Assembly: GCA_017308495.1 (NCBI GenBank)
Contig: JAFKES010000071.1
Coordinates: 1 to 57,309, forward strand
DNA length: 57,309 nucleotides
Origin: Afipia sp.
GTDB taxonomy: Bacteria > Pseudomonadota > Alphaproteobacteria > Rhizobiales > Xanthobacteraceae
Direction: 5' to 3'
This document shows, in pieces, positions 38,933 through 47,074 of the stretch. The notes under the pieces are model-generated. The model was not told the origin of the DNA, searched no databases, and was given only the letters and a program-made list of their open reading frames with translations. The stretch's first letter is position 1. Every line of letters starts with the position of its first letter. Both the position numbers and the translations under genes were made by a program.

Positions 38933-40723
38933 TCAGAACGCCTCGGCGGGCAGTTCCATCATGGTCGCGGCCCCGGCCTGGATGCGCGCGAGGCGCAGCG
39001 CGGTTTCCGGCAGCATGCGCTCGACGAAGAACTTTCCGGTCACGAGCTTGGTCTTGAGGTAGGGCTGGTCGCCGCCCTGCGCCAGCTTGTCCTGCGCCGT
39101 CTTGGCCATGCGCGCCCACATATAGGCGAGCGCCACCAGACCAAAGAGATGCAGATAGTCGGTGGAGGCCGCCCCGGCATTGTCGGGCTTGGCCAGCGCG
39201 TTCTGCATCAGCCACATGGTGGCCTGCTGCAAATGCTGCAGCGAGGCGGACAGCGGCGCGACAAAGGCCTTCATCTCCTCGCTGGCGCCGTTCTCCTTGG
39301 CGAAGGCCGTCACCTCGCTGAAGAACGCGGTCATGGCGCGGCCGCCGTCCTTCGGCAGCTTGCGGCCGACGAGATCGAGCGCCTGAATGCCGTTGGCGCC
39401 CTCGTAGATCATGGCGATGCGGGCATCGCGCACGAACTGCTCGACGCCGGTCTCCTGGATGTAGCCGTGTCCGCCATAGACCTGCTGCGCCGCCACCGTG
39501 TTGGCGAAGCCGACATCGGTGAGCATGCCTTTGACCACCGGGGTCAGCAGACCCATGTGGTCGTCGGCCGCCTGCCGCTCCTTGGCGTCGTCGGAGCGGT
39601 GCGCGACGTCGCTCTTGAGCGCGGTCCACACCACGAGCGCGCGCGCGGCCTCGTTGAAGGCGCGGATCGACATCAGGGTGCGGCGGATATCGGGATGCAC
39701 GATGATCGGATCGGCCGGCTTGTCCTTGGCCTGCGCCCCGGTCAGCGCGCGGCCCTGCAGGCGCTCCTTCGCGTAGGCAACGGCGTTCTGATAGGCAACT
39801 TCGGACTGGGCGAGACCCTGAACGCCGACGCCGAGACGCGCCTCGTTCATCATCACGAACATGGCCTGCATGCCCTTGTTCTCTTCGCCGACCAGCGTGC
39901 CGACCGCGTTGTCGAAATTCAGCACGCAGGTGGAATTGCCGTGGATGCCCATCTTGTGCTCGATCGAGCCGCACGACACGCCGTTCGCCTCGCCGGACGA
40001 TCCGTCGGCGTTGACCTTGCGCTTCGGCACCACGAACAGCGACACGCCTTTGATCCCGGCCGGCGCGCCCTCGATCCGCGCCAGCACCAGATGGACGATG
40101 TTCTCGGTGAGATCCTGCTCGCCGCCGGAGATGAAGATCTTGGTGCCGCTGATCTTGTAGGTGCCGTCGGCCTGCTTCACCGCCTTGGTGCGCATGAGGC
40201 CGAGGTCGGTGCCGCACTGCGGCTCGGTGAGATTCATGGTGCCGGCCCATTTGCCGGTCATCATGTTGGGCACGAAGGTGGCCTTCTGCTGGTCGGAGCC
40301 ATGGACCAGCAATGCGGCCATCGCGCCCATGGTGAGGCCGCCATACATCGAGAATGCCATGTTGGCGGAGATCATGAATTCGTTGACGGTCTGCGACAGC
40401 GTCACCGGCAGGCCCTGGCCGCCGAATTCCGCCGGACCCGACAGGCCGAGCCAGCCGCCATCGGCCATCTGCCGGAAGGCGTCCTTGAAGCCGGCGGGGG
40501 TGGTGACGCGGCCGTCGTCGTGGCGGGTGCAGCCTTCCTGATCGCCGGAATGATTGAGCGGGTGCAGCACCTTCTCGGCGAACTTGGCGGCCTCGTCGAG
40601 AATCGCGGCGCGTACGTCGGCGCTCGCGTCGCTGAAACCGGGCAGGTTGTTGTAGCGGTCGATCTGGAAGACGTCGTCGAGAAGGAAGGTCACATCTTCC
40701 ACGGGCGCCTTGTAAACGGTCAT
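38933..40723 (-). CDS. Acyl-CoA dehydrogenase (long form, DUF1974-like C-terminal extension)
   Basis: Encodes 596 residues, longer than the 380-400 of short acyl-CoA dehydrogenases. The FAD domain has [17 protein letters not shown] and [20 protein letters not shown]; the C-terminal flavin helix domain has [37 protein letters not shown] and the catalytic-glutamate segment [17 protein letters not shown]. About 120 extra residues follow with helical character. This resembles the fadE-like class encoded with fadA/fadJ in this order. It removes two hydrogens to form trans-2-enoyl-CoA, giving electrons to ETF. AGGAGGAG precedes the ATG. Confidence 0.93.
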   Translation of the reverse strand: MTVYKAPVEDVTFLLDDVFQIDRYNNLPGFSDASADVRAAILDEAAKFAEKVLHPLNHSGDQEGCTRHDDGRVTTPAGFKDAFRQMADGGWLGLSGPAEFGGQGLPVTLSQTVNEFMISANMAFSMYGGLTMGAMAALLVHGSDQQKATFVPNMMTGKWAGTMNLTEPQCGTDLGLMRTKAVKQADGTYKISGTKIFISGGEQDLTENIVHLVLARIEGAPAGIKGVSLFVVPKRKVNADGSSGEANGVSCGSIEHKMGIHGNSTCVLNFDNAVGTLVGEENKGMQAMFVMMNEARLGVGVQGLAQSEVAYQNAVAYAKERLQGRALTGAQAKDKPADPIIVHPDIRRTLMSIRAFNEAARALVVWTALKSDVAHRSDDAKERQAADDHMGLLTPVVKGMLTDVGFANTVAAQQVYGGHGYIQETGVEQFVRDARIAMIYEGANGIQALDLVGRKLPKDGGRAMTAFFSEVTAFAKENGASEEMKAFVAPLSASLQHLQQATMWLMQNALAKPDNAGAASTDYLHLFGLVALAYMWARMAKTAQDKLAQGGDQPYLKTKLVTGKFFVERMLPETALRLARIQAGAATMMELPAEAF

Positions 40724-41140
40724 CGACGTCTCCTCCTGGTAGTCTTGTTGATTGAAAGCGCCTCTTCCATAGCACTTTTTTGCAGTGCGGCAAGAATGCC
40801 GGAAACCTTAGCCTCAATCGCACGCGCAAGGGAGAACGTGCGACATCATGGCAGCCGCGCGGCGCGGCAACCCTCCGGGCATCGACGTCCCCTGAAACGG
40901 TTTCCCAAGGGACCACCCTCGCCCAGCCGCCGGTCGCGCCGCCTTGAGCCAGAACAAAACATCCGGACGGGGCGAATTTTAACCTTTCCACCCCGCCCGT
41001 TAACCCGGTGTTTACCCTAACGCGAAAAAGTCGATCCCGGGAACGGATGCTTCGCGGCGAAATTCGATTGTCTCTTCAATGGGACCGCGGAGGGTCTGAC
41101 GCGCTTAGGCAGGAGCCGGGCGCCGCGACCGGACCAGAAC
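40724..41140. other. Non-coding stretch between acyl-CoA dehydrogenase and PodJ-like gene
   Basis: The first 200 bases are plain. From 40970 the sequence becomes AT-richer with several TTAA tetramers, including the CtrA-like site described separately. No gene is seen. Confidence 0.5.
41000..41014. promoter_or_regulatory. CtrA-like site upstream of the PodJ-like gene
   Basis: TTAA-CCCGGTG-TTTA matches the CtrA consensus TTAA-N7-TTAA at seven of eight positions. Another TTAA lies at 40979-40982. It is about 127 bases upstream of the start. In Caulobacter, CtrA-type control of podJ is established; here it is inferred. Confidence 0.5.
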
Positions 41141-44100
41141 ATGACAGCGCGCGTCTCGTGGAGTGTTGACGGAGTAGAGCCATCGGTCCGCGAACGGGCC
41201 GAAGCTTCCGCGCGCCGTGCCGGCCTGTCGCTGGGCGACTGGCTCAATTCCGCCATCGGCCGCCCCGGCTCCGAGGGGCGCGACAGCGCCAGCGCCGAGA
41301 CCCGCGGCCTGGCAGAAATCCATCAGCGGCTGGATTCCATCACCCGCCAGGTCGAACAGCTTGCGCGCGCCCCCGGCGCCGCCAACAGCGACCCGGCGCT
41401 TGGCCGCCAGTTGAACGACGCCATTTCGCGCCTCGACACCCGGCTGTCGGCGATCACCGCCTCCAGCCCCGGCCCCACTCCCGATTTCGGCCCGTCATCC
41501 TTCCGCCCGTCGCCGGGTCTTGCGCCTAGCCTCACCCCCGCAATGTCGCCGATGGATTTCTCCATCGCCGAGATCATCGCCCGACAGGGCGAACTCGACG
41601 GCGGCACGCCGATGCCGCGACGGACTGCGGCGCAGATGCCGGCTCCCTCCTTCGTCGCGCCGACGGCTGCCCCGCTTCCCCCTCAGCCCGATTATTCCGG
41701 CCTCGAGCGGCAATTGTCCCGCATCGCCGGCCAGATCGACGGGCTGCGCCGCCCCGACGGGATCGACCAGTCCATCGCCTCGTTCCGCTCCGAACTGTCC
41801 GACATCCGCATCGCCATCACCGAGGCGCTGCCGCGACGCGCGATCGAATCACTCGAGGGCGAGATCCGCGCACTCGGACGACGCATCGACGAAACCCGGA
41901 CCAACGGCGCCGAAAGCGGCGCGCTGGCCGGCATCGAGCGCGCGCTCGGTGACATCTACGGCACGCTGCGCACGCTGACGCCCGCCGAACAGCTCGCGGG
42001 ATTCGACGAGGCCATCGGCAGGCTCGGCGGCCGGATCGACCAGATCGTGCGGGCCAGCGACGATCCCGCCACCGTGCGCCAGCTCGAGGAGGCGATCGCC
42101 GCGCTCAAGGTGATCGTGTCCAACGTCGCCACCAACGATGCGCTGAAGGACCTCTCCGGCCACGTCAAGGCGCTGTCCGCCAAGGTGGACCAGCTGTCTC
42201 TGGCGAGGGGCAACGGCGACATTCTCGCCGCGCTCGAACAGCGCATCGCGACCCTCACCGCCACGCTGGAACAGCGCGAACGCCCGGTGATGGGCGACAC
42301 CATCTATTTCGACAACGCCGTCCGCACCATCTCGGAACGGCTCGACCATCTCCAGATCGGCAATGACAGCACGGCGTCGCTGGGCCATGTCGAACAGCGG
42401 GTCCAGCATCTGCTGGAGCGGCTGGAAATGTCCGAGGCGCGCGGCACCAGCGGCAACCTCGTCCGCGTCGAGGAAGGCCTGTCGGACATCCTGCGCCATC
42501 TCGAACAGCAGCGCACCAGCAGCGCGGCGGCGGTGGCGGCCGTGCCTGCCATGGACGGCACACTGCTCGACACCATCAAGCGCGAACTGTCCGACATCCG
42601 CTTCAGCCAGAGCGAAACCAACCGCCACACCCAGGATTCGCTGGAGGCCGTCCACAACACCCTTGGCCATGTGGTCGACCGGCTGGCGCAGATCGAGGGC
42701 GACCTACGCCACGGCAGGACCGATCCGGCCGCGCGCGCGACAGCGCGCGACATTCCCGTCGCCGGCGAGACGCCCGCGCGCAACGCGGCCAGCCCCGAAC
42801 CCGTCCGCGCAGCGGCCTCCTTGGCGCCGCCGCCGCGCCCCGAATTACCCAATCCCGCCACGGTGCAGCCGCCGGCCGCCCGTGCGCAGGCCATACCTGT
42901 GCCGCCGGACATGCCGGCCGCCGAACCTGCTCACGCCGCAGCAGCGACGCCCGCCGCCGCCAGGCCGCATCCGGCCCGCGATCCGATCGACCCGAGCCTG
43001 CCGCCGGACCATCCGCTGGAGCCCGGCACCCGGCCGCAACCGGCGCGCGCCGCCACGCCGTCGGAGCGCATCGCCGCCTCCGAGGTCGTGATCGGCGAGA
43101 TTTCCACCCCCGCGCCCGAACCGGTCAGCACCACCAATTTCATCCAGGCGGCGCGCCGCGCCGCGCAGGCCGCAGCCGCCGCGGCGCCCGCACCGGCGGC
43201 GCCGAAGGTCAACCGCGTCACCGCACTGAACGACGCCGCGCGCAACGCCGCCAAGGCCGCAAGCGGCGGCGAATCGCCGATCTCGTCGAAAATCCGCGCG
43301 CTGCTGGTTGGCGCGAGCGTGGTGGTGATCGTGCTCGGCACCGTCAAGATGGGCATGAACCTGCTTGGCGGACGCGACAGCACCAGCCACTCGCTGCCCG
43401 CCGAGACCAGCATCGCCCCTCCGGCAACGCCGCCCGCCGGCGACACCGGTCCCCGCTCCGACCTCGCGCCGCCCGCGATGCCGTCGATCACCTCGCCGAC
43501 GCCGATCGAGCGGCAGCCGCTCATCGCGCCATCGTTCGCCGTCTCCCCCGCGCCGGCGGCTCCGGCCGCCGCCCCGGCCGCCGAGCCCCTTCCCGTCGCA
43601 CCCGCGGCCACGGCTCCGGCCGCGCCCGAGGTGACCGGCGCGATCCTGACGCCACAGGCGCGGATAGCGGCCGTGGTTCCGGCCGCGCCGAAACCGAAGA
43701 TCAAGCTGGTGCCGGTGTCCGACAAGATTCCCGACGGCATCGGCAGCGCGACGCTGCGCAGCGCCGCCAGCAAGGGCGATCCCGGCGCCGCATTCGAGAT
43801 CGGCGCGCGCTATGCGGATGGCCGCGGCGTGCCTTCGGATTACGTCGAAGCCGCCAAATGGTACGAGCGCGCCGCGTCAGGCGACATCGTGCCCGCCACC
43901 TTCCGCCTCGGCACGCTGTACGAGAAGGGGCTCGGCACCAAGAAGGACATCGCCAGGGCCCGCACCTACTATCTGCAGGCCGCGGAGAAGGGGAACGCCA
44001 AGGCGATGCACAATCTCGCCGTGCTCGACGCCGACGGCGGCGGCCTCGGCCCCGACTACAAGAGCGCGGCGCAATGGTTCCGCAAGGCGGCCGAGCACGG

Positions 44101-44431
44101 CGTCGCCGACAGCCAGTTCAACCTCGCCATCCTGTACGCCCGCGGCATCGGCGTGGAACAGAACCTCGCCGAATCGTTCAAGTGGTTCAGCCTGGCCGCG
44201 ACCCAGGGCGACGCGGACGCCGCCCGCAAGCGCGACGACATCGCCAAGCGGCTCGACGCCCAGTCGCTCGCCGCCGCGAGGCTCGCGGCCCAGACCTTCG
44301 TCCCCGAACCGCAACCGGATACGGCCACCTCGTCCGGCGCGCCCGCCGGCGGCTGGGACGCCATGCCCCCGGCCAAAACCGCCGCGCGGCCCACCCTGAA
44401 GCCGGCCGCAGCCCGCACCGCTGCCCGCTGA
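41141..44431 (+). CDS. PodJ-like polar localisation protein with Sel1 repeats
   Basis: Encodes 1096 residues. N-terminal part (about 1-60) has ERAEASARRAGLSLGDWLNS, a ribbon-helix-helix-like segment seen in alphaproteobacterial PodJ-type proteins. A long coiled-coil-prone region follows (about 60-540), then a Pro/Ala-rich linker. A single membrane helix lies at about 720-740 (ALLVGASVVVIVLGTVKMGM). The C-terminal periplasmic part (about 860-1030) has Sel1/TPR repeats (GARYADGRGVPSDYVEAAKW and similar). This is the layout of PodJ, which sets up polar assemblies in Caulobacter. It may equally be another Sel1-type polar protein. A CtrA-like site lies upstream. The next gene starts 89 bases later. 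Confidence 0.8.
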   Translation: MTARVSWSVDGVEPSVRERAEASARRAGLSLGDWLNSAIGRPGSEGRDSASAETRGLAEIHQRLDSITRQVEQLARAPGAANSDPALGRQLNDAISRLDTRLSAITASSPGPTPDFGPSSFRPSPGLAPSLTPAMSPMDFSIAEIIARQGELDGGTPMPRRTAAQMPAPSFVAPTAAPLPPQPDYSGLERQLSRIAGQIDGLRRPDGIDQSIASFRSELSDIRIAITEALPRRAIESLEGEIRALGRRIDETRTNGAESGALAGIERALGDIYGTLRTLTPAEQLAGFDEAIGRLGGRIDQIVRASDDPATVRQLEEAIAALKVIVSNVATNDALKDLSGHVKALSAKVDQLSLARGNGDILAALEQRIATLTATLEQRERPVMGDTIYFDNAVRTISERLDHLQIGNDSTASLGHVEQRVQHLLERLEMSEARGTSGNLVRVEEGLSDILRHLEQQRTSSAAAVAAVPAMDGTLLDTIKRELSDIRFSQSETNRHTQDSLEAVHNTLGHVVDRLAQIEGDLRHGRTDPAARATARDIPVAGETPARNAASPEPVRAAASLAPPPRPELPNPATVQPPAARAQAIPVPPDMPAAEPAHAAAATPAAARPHPARDPIDPSLPPDHPLEPGTRPQPARAATPSERIAASEVVIGEISTPAPEPVSTTNFIQAARRAAQAAAAAAPAPAAPKVNRVTALNDAARNAAKAASGGESPISSKIRALLVGASVVVIVLGTVKMGMNLLGGRDSTSHSLPAETSIAPPATPPAGDTGPRSDLAPPAMPSITSPTPIERQPLIAPSFAVSPAPAAPAAAPAAEPLPVAPAATAPAAPEVTGAILTPQARIAAVVPAAPKPKIKLVPVSDKIPDGIGSATLRSAASKGDPGAAFEIGARYADGRGVPSDYVEAAKWYERAASGDIVPATFRLGTLYEKGLGTKKDIARARTYYLQAAEKGNAKAMHNLAVLDADGGGLGPDYKSAAQWFRKAAEHGVADSQFNLAILYARGIGVEQNLAESFKWFSLAATQGDADAARKRDDIAKRLDAQSLAAARLAAQTFVPEPQPDTATSSGAPAGGWDAMPPAKTAARPTLKPAAARTAAR

Positions 44432-44520
44432 CCGGGAAAATTCATCATTTCGCGCGATGGTGAGCAAAGCCGGCGCCGGACGCCAGGCGACTAGCGGATT
44501 TCCTGAACCCGGACGCGCGC

Positions 44521-45447
44521 GTGCAGCTGTTCCTCCCCATCGCCGACATTCCCATCAACGTGTTCCTGATCCTGGCGATCGGCGGGGCGGTGGGCTTCGT
44601 CTCCGGCATGTTCGGGGTCGGCGGCGGCTTCCTGATGACGCCGCTCCTGATCTTCATCGGCATTCCTCCGGCGGTGGCGGTCGCCTCGGTGCCGAGCCAC
44701 ATGGCCGCCTCGTCGTTCTCGGGGGCGCTGTCCTACTGGCGCAGGCGGGCGATCGATCCGGCGCTGGTGCTCATTCTGCTCGCCGGCGGCATCATGGGCA
44801 CGGCGCTCGGCGTGTGGATCTTCGCGCTGCTGCGCGCCATCGGCCAACTCGATCTCATCATCGCGCTGTCCTACGTCATCCTGCTGACCGCCGTGGGCGG
44901 GCTGATGGCGTGGGAGGGCGTGCGCACCATCCTGCGCGCGCGGGGCGGCCCGCCGCCGGCGACGCGGCGGCCGCGGGCGCAGGGCTGGATCCTCGGCCTG
45001 CCGCTGAAGATGCGGTTCAAGCGCTCCAAGATCTATCTCTCGGTGATCCCGGTGGTGGCCATCGGCCTGCTGGTCGGCTTTCTCGGCGCCATCATGGGTA
45101 TCGGCGGCAGCTTCCTGCTGATCCCGATCATGATCTACGTGCTGCGGGTGCCGACCTCGACGGTGATCGGCACCGCCATGGCGCTGACGCTCGTGACCAT
45201 GGTGATCGCCACCATCCTGCAGGCGACCACCAACCATCTCGTCGATGCCGTGCTGGCCCTGGTGCTGATGGTGGGCGGCGTGGTCGGCGCACAGTTCGGC
45301 GCGCGCGCCGGCCAGTTGATCCGCGGCGAGCAATTGCGGCTGCTGCTCGGCCTGCTGATCCTGTCGGTGGGCATCCGCTTCGCGGTGGAACTGGTGATCG
45401 AGCCCGGCGAGCTCTATTCGATCCGAGAGATCGGAGGCGGCCGATGA
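44521..45447 (+). CDS. TauE/SafE-family anion exporter
   Basis: Encodes 308 residues with about eight membrane helices in two repeats, each with the family motif: GGAVGFVSGMFGVGGGFLMT near the start and GFLGAIMGIGGSFLLIP in the middle. Members export sulfite or related organosulfur anions. It starts with GTG at 44521 and no strong ribosome site. The stop overlaps the next gene in ATGA, which encodes the TIGR02186 partner commonly found with this branch. Confidence 0.9.
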   Translation: MQLFLPIADIPINVFLILAIGGAVGFVSGMFGVGGGFLMTPLLIFIGIPPAVAVASVPSHMAASSFSGALSYWRRRAIDPALVLILLAGGIMGTALGVWIFALLRAIGQLDLIIALSYVILLTAVGGLMAWEGVRTILRARGGPPPATRRPRAQGWILGLPLKMRFKRSKIYLSVIPVVAIGLLVGFLGAIMGIGGSFLLIPIMIYVLRVPTSTVIGTAMALTLVTMVIATILQATTNHLVDAVLALVLMVGGVVGAQFGARAGQLIRGEQLRLLLGLLILSVGIRFAVELVIEPGELYSIREIGGGR

Positions 45448-46229
45448 GTCTTTGCGTGCGCCTTCTGATCGCCTCGCTGCTGATCGCGACCCCGCTGCTG
45501 TGCGGTGCTGCGCGCGCAGAAAGCCTGATCGTCTCGGTTTCCAACCACCGCGTCACCGTGACGCCGAACTATTCCGGCGAGGAACTGGTGCTGTTCGGCT
45601 CGATCGAGCGCGACGGCAAGTCCCGTCCCGCCGGCACGCCCTACGACATCGTCGTCACCGTGAGCGGGCCGCGCGCCGACATGGTGACCCGGCGCAAGGA
45701 GCGCAAACTCGGCATCTGGGTCAATGTCGACTCCCGCGCTTTCGTCCAGGCCCCCGCCTATCTCGGGATTTTCGCCAACCGCCCGATCGCCGCCATCGCG
45801 CCGCCGGATGTGCTGCGGCGCCAGCAGATCGGACTGGCCAACTTCCCGCTGCCGCAGCGGCTCGGGCCGGACATCGCCGACGTCGTCCCCACCGATCCGT
45901 TCCGCACCGCCTTCATCCGGCTGCGCACCGAACACGGCCTCTATCGCGAACAGACCAGCGCGGTGACTTTCCTGACCCCGACCCTGTTCCGCACCGGCAT
46001 TCCGCTGCCGGCGGAAGTTCCGATCGGCACCTACGACATCGACATCAAGCTGCTCGCGGACGGTGCGTTCGTCGCACGCGCCGAGACCGCGTTCGAGATC
46101 GTCAAGGTCGGCTTCGAGCAGTTCGTCGCCAACGCCGCGCGTCATCACGGCCTGCTCTACGGCCTCGCCACAGCGATGATGGCGCTGATGACCGGATGGC
46201 TCGCCTCCGTCGTCTTCCGCAAGGATTGA
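45444..46229 (+). CDS. TIGR02186-family membrane-anchored periplasmic protein
   Basis: Encodes 261 residues. A signal peptide (LLIASLLIATPLLCGAARA) is followed by a beta-rich periplasmic domain (VTVTPNYSGEELVLFGSIER, RRKERKLGIWVN, DPFRTAFIRLRTEHGLYREQ) and a C-terminal membrane helix (GLATAMMALMTGWLASVVF). Its function is unknown. The family is associated with TauE/SafE transporters, and here the ATGA overlap implies co-translation and a shared task, perhaps sulfite or thiosulfate export. Confidence 0.85.
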   Translation: MSLCVRLLIASLLIATPLLCGAARAESLIVSVSNHRVTVTPNYSGEELVLFGSIERDGKSRPAGTPYDIVVTVSGPRADMVTRRKERKLGIWVNVDSRAFVQAPAYLGIFANRPIAAIAPPDVLRRQQIGLANFPLPQRLGPDIADVVPTDPFRTAFIRLRTEHGLYREQTSAVTFLTPTLFRTGIPLPAEVPIGTYDIDIKLLADGAFVARAETAFEIVKVGFEQFVANAARHHGLLYGLATAMMALMTGWLASVVFRKD

Positions 46230-46238
46230 GCTTCAGTT

Positions 46239-46937
46239 TCAATAACAGCGCGACGCTGCGATGGCGTGAACGCGCCGGTCGCCGAGCACATGCGCGGTGA
46301 ACGAGAGGGTGCGGAAGATCGCGGCGAAGGCGGCGTCGCGAATGCTCAGGCCGCCGGCGTAGGCGCCGAACGCCGGCAGCACCGCGCGCGCGCCGTCGCC
46401 GGCGAAGCAGCGACGCTCCACCGAACGGCCGCGCGTGGCGACCCGCGCCTTGGGATGCAGATGCCCGGCGATCTCGCCGGCCGCGCCGGTCGGCTCGTGA
46501 CGGAACGTCACCGCACCGATGGCGACCTCGTCTTCGACCATGCCGCCGAGATCGCGCGGCAGCGCCGGATCGTGGTTGCCGGAAATCCAGATCCAGTCAC
46601 GCCGCGCCTGCAGGGCACTCAATGCGGCACGATCGTCCGGCGCCAGGCGCTCATGGGCGTTGCGGTCGTGAAAACTGTCGCCAAGCGCGATCACCGTGCG
46701 CGGATCGTGCCGCGCGATCACGGCCGCCAGCCGCGCCAGCGTCGCAGCGGTATCGAACGGCGGCAGCAGCACGCCGCGCGCCGCGAAACTCGATCCCTTC
46801 TCCAGATGCAGATCGGAGACCACAAGCAGGCGCTGCTCGTGCCACACCAGCGCGCCGGAAATATCGGCGGTGAAGGCGATGCCCGCGACCGAGAAGGCGC
46901 GGGGTTCATGATGTGTGAGGGGTGCCGTGTTCATCAT
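46239..46937 (-). CDS. pdeM: Ligase-associated DNA damage response endonuclease PdeM
   Basis: Encodes 232 residues of a calcineurin-like metallophosphoesterase. Motifs: DLHLEKG, LGDSFHD, SGNHDP and GHLHPKA, in order, all with intact metal ligands. PdeM is one of four proteins (with the Lhr-Core helicase, MBL exonuclease and ATP-dependent ligase) that recur together as a repair module. The start at 46937 (MMNTAPL; or the next codon, 46934) is chosen because the preceding in-frame codons lie within a palindromic repeat element. It is on the minus strand downstream of the helicase gene, 138 bases after its stop. Confidence 0.88.
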   Translation of the reverse strand: MMNTAPLTHHEPRAFSVAGIAFTADISGALVWHEQRLLVVSDLHLEKGSSFAARGVLLPPFDTAATLARLAAVIARHDPRTVIALGDSFHDRNAHERLAPDDRAALSALQARRDWIWISGNHDPALPRDLGGMVEDEVAIGAVTFRHEPTGAAGEIAGHLHPKARVATRGRSVERRCFAGDGARAVLPAFGAYAGGLSIRDAAFAAIFRTLSFTAHVLGDRRVHAIAASRCY

Positions 46938-46938
46938 G

Positions 46939-47056
46939 CCGTCATTGCAAGCCAACGGGTCCGCACGAAGCGCGGCGCGGTGACAGGCTCCCCGAAGCAA
47001 TCCACAAGCCGCGAGGGCCGGATTGCTTCGTCGGCTTCGCCTCATCGCAATGACGG
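46939..47056. repeat. 118-bp inverted-repeat element
   Basis: Terminal arms CCGTCATTGC (46939-46948) and GCAATGACGG (47047-47056) are perfect inverted repeats. An inner pair GAAGCAATCC / GGATTGCTTCG lies at 46994 and 47020. The sequence matches a dispersed element I know from Bradyrhizobium and Rhodopseudomonas intergenic regions. It separates the helicase from pdeM and extends the pdeM frame spuriously. Confidence 0.8.
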
Positions 47057-47074
47057 TTCAATTTCATTCCCTAC

